Origin: Archaeoglobaceae archaeon
GTDB taxonomy: Archaea; Halobacteriota; Archaeoglobi; Archaeoglobales; Archaeoglobaceae
DNA: 56,391 nt
Reading direction: 5' to 3'
Assembly: GCA_015523335.1 (NCBI GenBank)
Contig: WAKM01000022.1
Coordinates: forward strand, 1-56,391
Of this stretch, positions 18,195 through 26,976 are shown piece by piece; position 1 is the stretch's first letter; each line of letters begins with the position of its first letter. Under the pieces are notes generated by a model. That model was given only the letters and a program-made list of their open reading frames with translations, was not told the DNA's origin and did not search any database. A program made the position numbers and the translations under genes.

Positions 18195-20621
18195 TTAGCC
18201 ATAACCTATGAAAGTCTTCGCGGAAACTTTAGCCCTATCTCTCTTAGCCTTCTCTTCGAATCTCTCGTAGAAGCTGAGCATCGACTCGTTGACGCTCGGC
18301 TTTATCTTCTTTAGAGCTTCGAGAAAGTGCCTCATCTCGACCTTCTCCGCGTTTATGTTCTCTCTTAAGGCAAGCATCACCGCTTCCCTGCACACCGCTT
18401 CGATATCCGCTCCGACGTAGCCTTCCGTGAGCTCGGCGAGTTCCTCCAAATCGACATCATCAGCTAGAGGCATGTTTCTCGTGTGAATCTTGAATATCGC
18501 CAACCTGCTCTTCTTGTCTGGAGGCCTGACGTAAACGAGTCTGTCGAATCTTCCCGGTCTGAGCAAAGCGGGATCCAATATGTCGGGTCTGTTAGTCGCT
18601 CCGATTACAACTACGCCCTCGAGCTCCTCCAGACCGTCCATTTCGGTCAGCAACTGGTTGACAACCCTCTCAACAGCCCTGTTTCCTTCATCGAGTCCTC
18701 TCATCTGTGCTATTGCATCGATCTCATCGAAGAAGATTATGCACGGAGCAACCTGCCTTGCCTTCTTGAATATCTTTCTAACAGCTTTTTCGCTCTCTCC
18801 GAGCCACTTATTCAGCAATTCTGGACCCTTAACGCTTATGAAGTTCGCTTCGGCTTCATTCGCAACGGCTTTAGCTATGAGGGTTTTTCCGGTTCCCGGT
18901 GGGCCGTAAAGAAGAACTCCCTTAGGCGGTTTGATTCCGAACTTCTTGAACTTCTCAGGATACTTAAGAGGCCATTCTACGGCTTCTATTATCTCCCTCT
19001 TTATGTCTTCAAGCCCGCCGACGTCGTTCCAAGTAACCTTCGGCACCTCAACGAGCACCTCCCTCATCGCCGAAGGCTCGATCTCCTTCAATGCTTCCTT
19101 AAAGTCGTCCATCGTAACCTTGATGGATTCGAGAACCTCTATCGGAATTTCATCGCTGTTTAAGTCGATCTTCGGCAGATACCTCCTTAAAGCCTTCATT
19201 GCCGCCTCCTTGCAAAGGGCTTCGATGTCCGCTCCGACGAAGCCGTGGGTCTGATCCGCTAAATACTTCAGCATGGCTTTGGTTATCTCCCTCTCAAGCT
19301 CGGTAATTACTTCAGGCGGTAGCAACCTCTCGACTATTTTCTTTATCTCATCCTTCTTCTCGGCATCTTTGACTTCATCGTAAGCTATCTCCAACTTTTC
19401 GAGTATTTCCTTGTTGCCGTCTTCACTGTAACTTCTGTGCAAGCTCCTCAGAGCTTCCAATACAAACTCTCTATCGTATTCTGGCTCTAAAGGCATGTTT
19501 CTTGTGTGAATCTGAAGGATCTCAAATCGACCTTCCCTATCTGGAACTCCGATTTCGATCTCTCTGTCGAATCTTCCCGGCCTTCTCAAAGCTGGATCAA
19601 TGGCATCTATTCTGTTCGTAGCTCCGATGACTATCACTTGTCCCCTCTCTTCAAGACCGTCCATCAAAGCGAGTAGCTGAGCTACGACCCTCCTCTCAAC
19701 TTCTCCAGTAACTTCATCCCTTCTCGGAGCGATGGCATCGATTTCGTCTATGAATATTATGGAAGGAGCGTTTTCCTTAGCTTCCTCAAATATCTCTCTT
19801 AACCTCTGCTCCGATTCTCCGTAGAACTTGCTCATGATTTCCGGACCGTTGATTGTGAAGAACGATGCCCCTATTTCATTTGCAACAGCCTTAGCAATCA
19901 GAGTCTTACCGGTTCCCGGTGGGCCGTAAAGAAGAACGCCTTTGGGCGGATCTATGCCGAGCCTCTGGAAAAGCTCCGGATACCTCAGCGGTAGCTCTAT
20001 TATCTCTCTCACCTTCTGCAGTTCTTCCTTAAGACCTCCTATGTCTTCGTAGGTAACTCCGGCCTTCCCGAATCTCTCGAATCCCTTAGCGGGGCGATCT
20101 CTGTAGATGACCTTCGTCATCTCGTCTATTATAACCGGTCCCTTAGGCTCGGTCTTAACCGCAACGAAAACCAAAGCCTGATTCTGGTTGTATCTTCCGA
20201 ATCCGGCTAAAGCCGGAGCGCTAACCAAGGGAACGAGATCGCCTTCAACGACGGGTCTTTTTAAGAGCTGGTGCTTGAGGTATTCGCCGATATCCATTCC
20301 GTAAACTCTGAAATCCATCTTTCGAAGGGGTGCGAGAATTACAACTTTAGCGGGCTGATAATCCGCACGGCGAACCTTAACTATATCCCCAACGCCGACA
20401 CCGGCATTTTCTCTGATGAATCGATCGATCCTAATTATGCTCTTACCCCAATCCCTCTTCGGAGCCCTCCAAACCTTAGCGACGGTCTTCCTTCTACCCT
20501 CAATTTCTATGATGTCTCCGGGAGATATTCTGAGCTTTAACATCGCATCGGGGTCGAGTCTTGCGATTCCCCTCCCCGAATCGCTCGGATAAGCTTGATT
20601 TACTTTGAGCGTTATTTCCAT
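18195..20621 (-). CDS. cdc48: AAA+ ATPase of the VCP/Cdc48/VAT family
   Basis: The 808-aa segregase/unfoldase probably feeds the proteasome. It has an N domain (1-190, double-psi barrel start [19 protein letters not shown]), D1 with GPPGTGKT at 233-240 and [10 protein letters not shown], and D2 with GPPGTGKT at 573-580 and [12 protein letters not shown]. The C-terminus ends in GYG, the archaeal version of the HbYX-like tail. D1 contains an extra acidic, helical segment of about 65-70 residues (about 388-456) before [15 protein letters not shown] 20621 has GGTGGTAGCC upstream. The longer open frame up to 21443 is antisense to the LarC-like gene and is not real. Confidence 0.96.
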   Translation of the reverse strand: MEITLKVNQAYPSDSGRGIARLDPDAMLKLRISPGDIIEIEGRRKTVAKVWRAPKRDWGKSIIRIDRFIRENAGVGVGDIVKVRRADYQPAKVVILAPLRKMDFRVYGMDIGEYLKHQLLKRPVVEGDLVPLVSAPALAGFGRYNQNQALVFVAVKTEPKGPVIIDEMTKVIYRDRPAKGFERFGKAGVTYEDIGGLKEELQKVREIIELPLRYPELFQRLGIDPPKGVLLYGPPGTGKTLIAKAVANEIGASFFTINGPEIMSKFYGESEQRLREIFEEAKENAPSIIFIDEIDAIAPRRDEVTGEVERRVVAQLLALMDGLEERGQVIVIGATNRIDAIDPALRRPGRFDREIEIGVPDREGRFEILQIHTRNMPLEPEYDREFVLEALRSLHRSYSEDGNKEILEKLEIAYDEVKDAEKKDEIKKIVERLLPPEVITELEREITKAMLKYLADQTHGFVGADIEALCKEAAMKALRRYLPKIDLNSDEIPIEVLESIKVTMDDFKEALKEIEPSAMREVLVEVPKVTWNDVGGLEDIKREIIEAVEWPLKYPEKFKKFGIKPPKGVLLYGPPGTGKTLIAKAVANEAEANFISVKGPELLNKWLGESEKAVRKIFKKARQVAPCIIFFDEIDAIAQMRGLDEGNRAVERVVNQLLTEMDGLEELEGVVVIGATNRPDILDPALLRPGRFDRLVYVRPPDKKSRLAIFKIHTRNMPLADDVDLEELAELTEGYVGADIEAVCREAVMLALRENINAEKVEMRHFLEALKKIKPSVNESMLSFYERFEEKAKRDRAKVSAKTFIGYG

Positions 20622-20639
20622 GGCTACCACCCTACAATA

Positions 20640-20667
20640 TCTTAAAATTCGCACAACTATAAAAAGA
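20640..20667. promoter_or_regulatory. Divergent promoters of cdc48 and the LarC-like gene
   Basis: TCTTAAAATT at 20640-20649 is about 26 bp before the plus-strand ATG at 20671. The minus-strand CTTTTTATAGTTG (20655-20667) would start a cdc48 mRNA with a short leader carrying GGTGGT. Confidence 0.45.
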
Positions 20668-20670
20668 CTT

Positions 20671-21510
20671 ATGGTGCGATTAGTTCTGTTCGATATCGAA
20701 CGAATATCGCTCGATGATTTTACATCAGCATTGATCGAGATCGCTCCGGATTGTCGGGAAGATGATGGCGTAGTCGACGAAATTTCCGCCAAGCTTACTG
20801 AATTTGATCGAGAGAAAATCGGAAAAGCTTGCGGAATTTTAAACTGCCTAAAGAGGTTGGGATTCGAGTTGTTCGTGAATCCGATTCCGATGCCGAATGA
20901 TCGCTTAGCTCTAAAGGTTCTGGAGAAATCGGAAATAGAGGTGATTCCGGATAAAAGATCAGATATTTCTGCCGAAGTTGCCGCGATACTTTCTAAGTTC
21001 TGCAAAACGTTAAGACATCCCTTTAAGATCGTCGAAGTCCACGATTTTGAAGGATTCAGCGTAATATTCGGAGAGTATTTCGATTTCGATAGGATTGCCG
21101 TTCTCGAAACGAACGTCGATGATGTAAGCGGAGAAATATTAGGCAACGCTCTCAATAGGCTTTCCGAGATTTGCTTGGACGTTTCGGCGATCCAGTGCGT
21201 GGGGAAGAAAGGCAGACCGGCGGTAATAATCAGGGCTTTGTGTAGGCTGGACGATGTAGAAAGGGTGGCAAAAGCCATGATGAAAGAAACCGGAAGCTTG
21301 GGAGTTAGAATTGTTCCTGTGAACAGAATAATCGAGCGGAGAAGAATCGAAGATAGGGAGGTCGAAATCTTCGGAAGAACGTTTAAACTCAGAGTTAAGT
21401 ATTCATCATCTTCTATTTTAAAGCCCGAGTTCGAAGACGTCAAGAAAATCGCTGAAGAGTTAAATCTACCGCTTTTGGCGGTTTATAAAGAGGTTCTCAG
21501 AAAACTCTAA
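20671..21510 (+). CDS. LarC-like (DUF111) protein, shortened and divergent
   Basis: The C-terminal half has clear LarC features: [19 protein letters not shown] (143-161), [15 protein letters not shown] and [14 protein letters not shown]. LarC makes the nickel-pincer cofactor of lactate racemase by inserting Ni. Here the chain is 279 aa against about 390-420, and the N-terminal FSGISGDM signature is reduced to [11 protein letters not shown]. The His-rich segment is missing. No larA, larB or larE is nearby. Activity as a nickel inserter is therefore doubtful. It probably has a leaderless start. Confidence 0.75.
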   Translation: MVRLVLFDIERISLDDFTSALIEIAPDCREDDGVVDEISAKLTEFDREKIGKACGILNCLKRLGFELFVNPIPMPNDRLALKVLEKSEIEVIPDKRSDISAEVAAILSKFCKTLRHPFKIVEVHDFEGFSVIFGEYFDFDRIAVLETNVDDVSGEILGNALNRLSEICLDVSAIQCVGKKGRPAVIIRALCRLDDVERVAKAMMKETGSLGVRIVPVNRIIERRRIEDREVEIFGRTFKLRVKYSSSSILKPEFEDVKKIAEELNLPLLAVYKEVLRKL

Positions 21511-21512
21511 CG

Positions 21513-21520
21513 TTTATTTA
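21513..21520 (+). promoter_or_regulatory. TATA-like box of radB
   Basis: TTTATTTA, three bases after the LarC-like stop codon, is centred 26 bp before the radB ATG. Confidence 0.4.
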
Positions 21521-21542
21521 CAGTCCGAAAAATTGATCACCG

Positions 21543-22202
21543 ATGAAACTTCCGACCGGCAGTAAGTGCTTGGATTCTTTGCTCGACGGTGGTGTCGAAA
21601 CCGGCACGATTACGCAGATTTACGGTTCAAGCGGGACGGGTAAAACTTCCATATGCCTCATGCTCGCTTACAACACCGCCCAATCGGGCTTAAAGGTGGT
21701 TTATATCGATACCGAAGGGATTTCGCCGGAAAGGGTGTCTCAGATTTTTCAGAACAAGGACGCGTTGAAGAACGTATTCATATACGACGTCATAGACTTC
21801 AAACAGCAGAGTTCCGCAATAAAGGAGTTAGCGAAGCTCTGCAAGGATGAGGAGATTAAGCTCGTGATCGTCGATTCGTTCACGTTTCTCTACAGGAGTG
21901 AGCTTGAGGATGTTGAGAGGCAGATCAAGATAAAGCGCGAGCTCATCGCTCAGCTAACTTTCCTGCTGGGATTGGCGAGAAAGTTCGATTTGGCTGTGGT
22001 TATCACAAATCAGGTTTTTACGGACGTAAAGACCGGAGAGGAGAAACCGTTGGGAGGGCCAAGCATAGACCATATATCGAAGGTTATAATAGGCTTGGAA
22101 AGGCTGAACAAGCATAGAAGGGCTGTTTTGGTTAAACATAGGTCTAAGCCGGAAGGTATTAGTTGCACGTTCATGATTACGGATAGAGGTATCGAACCTT
22201 AA
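21543..22202 (+). CDS. radB: RadB recombinase paralogue
   Basis: The 219-aa RecA-fold ATPase is of the archaeal RadB type, lacking the N-terminal HhH domain of RadA. Walker A is GSSGTGKTS (28-36), Walker B is LVIVDSF, and ITNQVFTD and LGGPSIDHISKV are the L1/L2-region blocks. RadB assists RadA in recombination repair. It is transcribed alone, with no operon partner in close contact. Confidence 0.93.
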   Translation: MKLPTGSKCLDSLLDGGVETGTITQIYGSSGTGKTSICLMLAYNTAQSGLKVVYIDTEGISPERVSQIFQNKDALKNVFIYDVIDFKQQSSAIKELAKLCKDEEIKLVIVDSFTFLYRSELEDVERQIKIKRELIAQLTFLLGLARKFDLAVVITNQVFTDVKTGEEKPLGGPSIDHISKVIIGLERLNKHRRAVLVKHRSKPEGISCTFMITDRGIEP

Positions 22203-22328
22203 GCTGACTGTCGATTTTATGTATTCTATATTTTTCAGCATAATCATATACATATATTTCTTTAAAAATCCATAACTTCATCAAGTATTCACATATCGTG
22301 GGCACTCCTTTAACCAATCGGCGAAATC
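22203..22328. other. Gap between radB and 5S rRNA without recognised gene
   Basis: An AT-rich stretch follows radB, including a T-rich TTTATGTATTCTATATTTTTC at its start that could end the radB transcript. I see no ORF or RNA gene here. Confidence 0.4.
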
Positions 22329-22338
22329 TTTAAATATC
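22329..22338 (+). promoter_or_regulatory. TATA box of the 5S rRNA gene
   Basis: CTTTAAATAT is centred 25 bp before the predicted 5S 5' end at 22359. Confidence 0.65.
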
Positions 22339-22358
22339 CGATCCCATTCAACTAATTC

Positions 22359-22481
22359 TGCCGACGGCCATAGGGATCGGGGAAACACCCGGACTCATTC
22401 CGAACCCGGAAGTTAAGCCCGATCCCGTTCCGCGTTGTACTGTGCTCCGAGAGGGCACGGGAAGCGCGGAAGCTGTCGGCA
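22359..22481 (+). rRNA. rrf: 5S ribosomal RNA
   Basis: Helix I pairs TGCCGAC at the 5' end with GTCGGCA at the 3' end, spanning about 123 nt. Inside are the conserved loop segments CCCGGACTCATTCCGAACCCGGAAGT (helix III/loop C) and TGTGCTCCGAGAGGGCACGGGA (helix IV/loop D). No 16S or 23S gene is adjacent, so it is an unlinked 5S gene with its own promoter. The ends are good to within one or two bases. Confidence 0.95.
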
Positions 22482-22550
22482 CCTCTACACTTCTTATAAA
22501 ATTAAAAATGACAAAACATTAATACTACTTAATCACCACTCTCTGATGCA

Positions 22551-23336
22551 ATGAAGAACGTTGAGAAGGCTGTGGTCGTATTCGTTATGCTCATCGGTTT
22601 TGGTATGCTGATACTCTCGTTGATTTCGATGTATAACGATCTTTCTAACGGAAAACCGCCGGAATACTATGCCGTCGACTTCCTGTTTTTCTCATTTAGC
22701 TTGGTGTTGATTGGAGGAGGTCTGAGGCTATACAAAAGGATACTCGCGTATGAAGCGTTGGCAGATTCCGTGTTTGACGAAATTCTTTACAATCGGCTTA
22801 AGCCGCTTTTGGAGCAGGTTGCATTCAGCACGGCTGAGATAGACGAGGTCAAGACTAAGCTATCGGAAATTGAAAGTGAAATTAGAAGTATCGAGGAGAA
22901 GGTGGCGAAGGGTCCTACACCGGGCGAAACTTTACTGATCCGTAAGGTTACGTTTTACGTTAAGACTATAATGGTGGCTATGCTCTTCTTCGGAATATAC
23001 CTGTTCATGATAAACTTCATACTGCCATACGAAGTTTTCCTATACGTCGTCTTATACGTAATATGGTGGGTATTCATAACGGGTGAGTTCAACATATTCG
23101 ATAAAATGGATGCGTGGATAATACTGTGCATTCCCATCCTGATAGTTCCGTCCGCGGCGATAATCTTAAATTCGGTTTTCGGCATCGTGACGGCCAGAGT
23201 GGTTGTATTTTGGACGGCCCTCCTTTACGCTTACCTTTACTACCGATACGCCAAAAAGATCGCCGTATTACCGAAGGAGGAGGAGTGGAATTTCTCAGCT
23301 AAGGCAAGAGAGATCATGAAAAAGATAATGAAGTAG
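22551..23336 (+). CDS. Membrane protein with central coiled coil, function unknown
   Basis: The 261-aa protein has two N-terminal hydrophobic helices (about 7-28 and 41-60). A charged coiled-coil-like stretch follows (about 90-117), then four more hydrophobic segments (about 130-158, 160-177, 186-206 and 210-230) and a basic tail. I recognise no family. It is followed on the same strand by a coiled-coil protein, 134 bases away, with a separate TATA box. It may be lineage-specific. Confidence 0.7.
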   Translation: MKNVEKAVVVFVMLIGFGMLILSLISMYNDLSNGKPPEYYAVDFLFFSFSLVLIGGGLRLYKRILAYEALADSVFDEILYNRLKPLLEQVAFSTAEIDEVKTKLSEIESEIRSIEEKVAKGPTPGETLLIRKVTFYVKTIMVAMLFFGIYLFMINFILPYEVFLYVVLYVIWWVFITGEFNIFDKMDAWIILCIPILIVPSAAIILNSVFGIVTARVVVFWTALLYAYLYYRYAKKIAVLPKEEEWNFSAKAREIMKKIMK

Positions 23337-23386
23337 TGTGTTATGCCAAAACAGTGTTAAAATTCATGATATTTCTAATCTCGAAA

Positions 23387-23396
23387 AGTTTTTAAA
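23387..23396 (+). promoter_or_regulatory. TATA box of the coiled-coil gene
   Basis: GTTTTTAAAT lies 75-84 bp before the ATG at 23471. The start would be near 23420, giving a leader of about 50 nt. Confidence 0.45.
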
Positions 23397-23470
23397 TTGA
23401 TTTCGTGCTATCATTCGTGCCGGTAGCAGACTCACCAGTTCAACGAACAAAAAATGGCTGTTGTGAGACC

Positions 23471-24331
23471 ATGACGTTAGATAAATTGGAGGAGAGGAAG
23501 GAGCAGTTAGAGAAAGAATTGCAGGAGTATATTGAAAAAAGAGACCAACTGAATAAGGCCGCTAAGGAGTTCAAGTCGAAAAGGGATCAGCTGAATCAGG
23601 AAGTAAAGGAATTGATTGCCAAAGCCAAGGAACTGAAAGCTAAGAGAGATGAATTCAACGCTAAGGCGAGGGAGCTTAAGAATCAGAAGAACGGGCTTTA
23701 CAAGGAGATCGACGCTCTCTACAAGGAACTCGATAAACTCAGAAAGAGCATAGATAAGGGCGGAAGACCGCTCGGAGAGATAGAAAAGGAAATTAGGAGG
23801 CTCGAATTCAAACAGCAGACATCCGTTCTAACTATCGAAAAGGAGAGAATTCTGGTAGAGAGAATTGCAAGATTGAGAAGGGAACTCGAAGAGAGAAAGC
23901 AACAACTCGAAAAGCATGAGGAATTTAAGAAGTTGATCGCAAGGATAAGGGAACTGAAAGCGAAGGTCAGAGAAATTCATCAGGAGATGATGAAGTTCGT
24001 GGAAGAAGCCGATAAGTATCACGAAGAGATGGTCAAGGTGTTCGACGAGGTAGATCAGAAGAGGAAGCTCGCGGACGAGATGCACGAGAAGTTCTTGGAA
24101 AGCAAAAGGGAAGCAGACAGATGCCATGCCGAGATTCTGAGAATCAGGAGAGATCTCAGAGATCTCGACAAGGTCATCAAAGCGCTAAAAGCGAGGATGG
24201 CAAAGAGCAAGGAGGAAAGGGAGAAAGAGGAGCTTATCAGAAAGGCGAAGGAAATCTACGAAATGTTCAAGAGAGGAGAGAAGATCGAGACAGAAGACCT
24301 ACTACTGCTCCAGAGGGCTGGATTAATATAA
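23471..24331 (+). CDS. Archaeal coiled-coil protein (COG1340 type)
   Basis: The 286-aa protein is almost entirely charged heptads rich in Lys, Glu and Arg (for example ELIAKAKELKAKRDEFNAKA). A short globular C-terminus resembles those of the COG1340 archaeal coiled-coil proteins (EIYEMFKRGEKIETEDLLLL). The cellular role is not established. ATG 23471 was preferred over GTG 23405, which would lie upstream of the predicted transcription start. Confidence 0.75.
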   Translation: MTLDKLEERKEQLEKELQEYIEKRDQLNKAAKEFKSKRDQLNQEVKELIAKAKELKAKRDEFNAKARELKNQKNGLYKEIDALYKELDKLRKSIDKGGRPLGEIEKEIRRLEFKQQTSVLTIEKERILVERIARLRRELEERKQQLEKHEEFKKLIARIRELKAKVREIHQEMMKFVEEADKYHEEMVKVFDEVDQKRKLADEMHEKFLESKREADRCHAEILRIRRDLRDLDKVIKALKARMAKSKEEREKEELIRKAKEIYEMFKRGEKIETEDLLLLQRAGLI

Positions 24332-24370
24332 TTGTTTTTAATATTTATTATCTTAATTCAAGCATTAAAG

Positions 24371-24380
24371 ATTTATTTGG
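24371..24380 (+). promoter_or_regulatory. TATA-like box of the potassium channel gene
   Basis: ATTTATTTGG is centred 24 bp before the GTG start at 24399. A leaderless mRNA is likely. Confidence 0.4.
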
Positions 24381-24398
24381 GAGTATAGACATAAATCT

Positions 24399-25364
24399 GT
24401 GAACAGTGAAGACATCAGATTCAACATACTTCGAATAATAGCTTTGCTTGTCGGAACCATCATATTTGGAACGTTTGCTTATCATTTTCTCGAAGGTTGG
24501 CCCCTTTTCGACTGCCTTTACATGACCGTAATAACGATCACGACCACCGGTTACAGAGAAGTCGGTAAGATGGGTGTTTACGGAAAGATACTATCGATGT
24601 TTCTGATGTTTTTCGGTGTCGGAATTTTCATGTATAGTATCAACGTTTTGGTTCCCGCTCTTGTCGAAAGAAGGATCAGAAGGTGGGAAAAGATGCTTGA
24701 AAAGATTAAGGATCATTACATAATCTGCGGATTCGGTTTGATGGGGAGGGAAATCGCGAAGGAACTCGGAAGGGATAGGGTGGTCATCATCGACAGAGAC
24801 ATAAACAAGGTTGAATCTGCGAAGATGAAGGGATACATAGCGATCCACGGCGATGCGACGGATGAGGACATACTCGAAAAAGCCGGAGTTAGGAGGGCTA
24901 AGGTCATAGTCGGGTGCATGACGGACGTTTGCAACGCTTTCGCGCTATTGGCGGCGAAGGATCTAAATCCGAACATATACACCATAGCGGTTTTGAGGAA
25001 TCCGGAAGCTGAGAGGAAGTTGAGGAGGGTCGGAGTTGATCTTATACTATCGCCATACAAGGACGTTGCGAGGAAGGTGTTCGCCATGCTCATGAGACCG
25101 GCAACGGTGGAGTTCATAGAGACGATAATGGGCAGGAAGGGAGATTCCTTCTTACTCGAGAAGATAGTCCTCGAAAGAGGCGAACTAATAGGAAAAACCC
25201 TCAAGGAGTTGGATCTGAGAAGGAAGTTCGGATGCATGGTCGTAGCGATCGCGAGAAATGGAAATTTAATCCTTCCTGATCCGAACATAAGGCTTGAGAA
25301 GGGAGACGTTCTGTTCGTTATAGGAAAGGAAAAAGATTTGAGAAAACTCGACAAGTTGATATGA
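24399..25364 (+). CDS. RCK-gated potassium channel protein (MthK-like)
   Basis: The 321-aa protein has two transmembrane helices (about 11-30 and 61-89) flanking a pore loop, then an RCK/TrkA-N domain (GFGLMG at 111-116, DATDEDIL) and a TrkA-C domain (about 240-321). The filter reads TTTGYREV (48-55). The GYRE version, in place of GYGD, is a known subgroup, but its selectivity is less well described. The GTG start at 24399 gives MNSED. It overlaps the Toprim gene by four bases (ATGA). Confidence 0.9.
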   Translation: MNSEDIRFNILRIIALLVGTIIFGTFAYHFLEGWPLFDCLYMTVITITTTGYREVGKMGVYGKILSMFLMFFGVGIFMYSINVLVPALVERRIRRWEKMLEKIKDHYIICGFGLMGREIAKELGRDRVVIIDRDINKVESAKMKGYIAIHGDATDEDILEKAGVRRAKVIVGCMTDVCNAFALLAAKDLNPNIYTIAVLRNPEAERKLRRVGVDLILSPYKDVARKVFAMLMRPATVEFIETIMGRKGDSFLLEKIVLERGELIGKTLKELDLRRKFGCMVVAIARNGNLILPDPNIRLEKGDVLFVIGKEKDLRKLDKLI

Positions 25365-25750
25365 AGCTGAAGATCGAAGCTTATCTGAAGCTGAAAGCAA
25401 CCATAGATGAGTTGATAGAGAGATCAGAAGAGGGAGCGGTTATTATCGTTGAAGGCAAAAACGATATAAGATCTCTGAGAATGTTGGGAGTCAAAGGGGA
25501 GATTCTGGCATCATCGAATTACTCGAACGCCGAATTGGTTGATCTGGTGGGACGCAGGGAGGTCATCATACTGACGGATTGGGACAAGAAGGGCGAAGCT
25601 CTGAAGGACGACCTGGTGATGAAGTTCTCTTCTTGGGGTGTGGTTCCGAACGTCGAAATTAGGAGGAGAATTTTTTCGATAATCGGCAGAGAAGTTACGG
25701 AAGTCGAAGATTTAGCGGATTTCATGTTTAAGCTTGAGCATCAATTTTAA
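25361..25750 (+). CDS. Small Toprim-domain protein (UPF0292 type)
   Basis: The 129-aa protein is one Toprim fold: the catalytic-type Glu in VIIVEGKNDIRSL (E31) and DxD in ILTDWDKKGE (D73, D75), the metal-binding residues of primases, topoisomerases and RNase M5. Stand-alone archaeal Toprim proteins of this size may be nucleases or RNA-processing factors; the role is unknown. It is translationally coupled to the potassium channel gene. Its stop codon lies inside the TATA box of ahbC. Confidence 0.8.
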   Translation: MKLKIEAYLKLKATIDELIERSEEGAVIIVEGKNDIRSLRMLGVKGEILASSNYSNAELVDLVGRREVIILTDWDKKGEALKDDLVMKFSSWGVVPNVEIRRRIFSIIGREVTEVEDLADFMFKLEHQF

Positions 25751-25752
25751 TA
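25745..25752 (+). promoter_or_regulatory. TATA box of ahbC overlapping the Toprim stop codon
   Basis: TTTTAATA contains the Toprim TAA (25748-25750) and is centred 25 bp before the ahbC ATG. Confidence 0.5.
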
Positions 25753-25773
25753 TCTCGAAATCTAACGATCCGC

Positions 25774-26949
25774 ATGATCAGCATAACTAAGATGGTAACC
25801 GGTGAGGCTACGGTATCGGGGAAGATCACGTATGAAGGGGACGGAAGTTACGTTCCAAAGAAGCTCGTAGAGCTGAGCAAAAGCTTCAAGCCCGTTGTGG
25901 TTTGGAATATCACAAAAGCCTGCAACTTGAGATGCGTTCACTGCTACGCCTCCGCAGATTCGGGCACGAGCGGTGAGCTCACGACTGAGGAGTGCAAAGC
26001 CGTCATAGACGATTTAGCCAACATGAAAGTTCCCTTAATCCTATTCAGCGGTGGAGAACCTCTGCTCAGGAAGGATCTTTTCGAACTCGCAAGTTATGCA
26101 AAAGAGAAGGGTCTTAAGTGCGCTCTATCAACGAACGGAACGCTGATAACTCCGGAAGTTGCCGAAAGGATTAGGGACGCGGGATTCGTTTACGTGGGAG
26201 TTAGCATAGACGGCATGCCGGAAACTAACGACAAGTTCAGAGGTGTTAAGGGAGCTTTTGAAAAAGCTTTTGAAGGGCTTTTGAATGCAAGAGATGCTGG
26301 ATTGCTTACAGGAATAAGGTTTACGGTGACGAAGTTCAACATCAAAGACGTTCCGGCCGTTTTGGATCTGCTTGCAGAAAACGAGATTCCGAGGTTTTGC
26401 CTCTATCACTTGGTTCCTTCGGGAAGGGCCGATTTCAGCTACGATATAAACCTTAAGGAAAGGAGGGAGCTTCTGGACTGGCTTTTCGATAAGGCTATTG
26501 AATTGCACGATGAAGGTTGCAAAACCGAGATTCTGACGGTCGATAATCCGTGCGATGGAGTTTACGTCTGCCTTAAGCTTAAAGAGATCGATGAGGATCT
26601 TGCATCGAAAGCCTTCGAATTTCTTAAGTTCAGGGGCGGAGATAGAAGCGGGGCACAGCTTGCGAACATAGATATGCATGGAAATGTCCATCCGAATCAG
26701 TTCTGGTGGGATCATACGTGCGGGAACGTTAGGAAAGAGAAGTTCAGCGAAATCTGGCTTAATCCGAGGGACGAGCTTCTTATAAAGCTTAGGAATAAGA
26801 CGAAGTATCTTAGGGGTAAATGCGGACGCTGTGCCTACAAGGATGTTTGCGGAGGATTCAGATTAAGAGCCTTAAGGGCTGGAGATCTCTGGGGAGACGA
26901 TCCAGATTGCTATCTTAGAGAGGAGGAAATCCGCCATCGTATGATTTAA
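25774..26949 (+). CDS. ahbC: Radical SAM protein, probable AhbC (12,18-didecarboxysiroheme deacetylase)
   Basis: The 391-aa radical SAM enzyme has C50-x3-C54-x2-C57 (CNLRCVHC) and the SAM motif FSGGEPLLR. It also carries STNGT and VSIDG blocks, and a C-terminal cysteine cluster (CGRCAYKDVCGG and a later CYL) fit for an auxiliary Fe-S cluster. The start (MISITKMVTGEA) and GGDRSGAQLANIDMHGNVHP resemble AhbC of the alternative siroheme-to-heme route used by archaea and sulfate reducers. AhbD or NirJ-type relatives cannot be fully excluded. No other heme gene is adjacent. Confidence 0.75.
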   Translation: MISITKMVTGEATVSGKITYEGDGSYVPKKLVELSKSFKPVVVWNITKACNLRCVHCYASADSGTSGELTTEECKAVIDDLANMKVPLILFSGGEPLLRKDLFELASYAKEKGLKCALSTNGTLITPEVAERIRDAGFVYVGVSIDGMPETNDKFRGVKGAFEKAFEGLLNARDAGLLTGIRFTVTKFNIKDVPAVLDLLAENEIPRFCLYHLVPSGRADFSYDINLKERRELLDWLFDKAIELHDEGCKTEILTVDNPCDGVYVCLKLKEIDEDLASKAFEFLKFRGGDRSGAQLANIDMHGNVHPNQFWWDHTCGNVRKEKFSEIWLNPRDELLIKLRNKTKYLRGKCGRCAYKDVCGGFRLRALRAGDLWGDDPDCYLREEEIRHRMI

Positions 26950-26952
26950 ATA
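26945..26952 (+). promoter_or_regulatory. TATA box of aIF2 gamma overlapping the ahbC stop codon
   Basis: TTTAAATA includes the ahbC TAA (26947-26949). It is about 28 bp before the aIF2 gamma ATG at 26977. Confidence 0.55.
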
Positions 26953-26976
26953 CATCGCCGGACTTCTTAAAACATC

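Noticed and set aside
18483-19163. 226-aa plus-strand ORF antisense to cdc48
   Set aside because: Shadow of the D2 and lid coding sequence; no sign of independent expression.
20622-21443. 820-bp N-terminal extension of the cdc48 reading frame
   Set aside because: It is antisense to the LarC-like gene, is Ser/Ile-rich without similarity to Cdc48, and the true N domain begins at ATG 20621 with a ribosome site.
26128-26715. 195-aa minus-strand ORF within ahbC
   Set aside because: Antisense shadow of a well-supported radical SAM gene; no domain.
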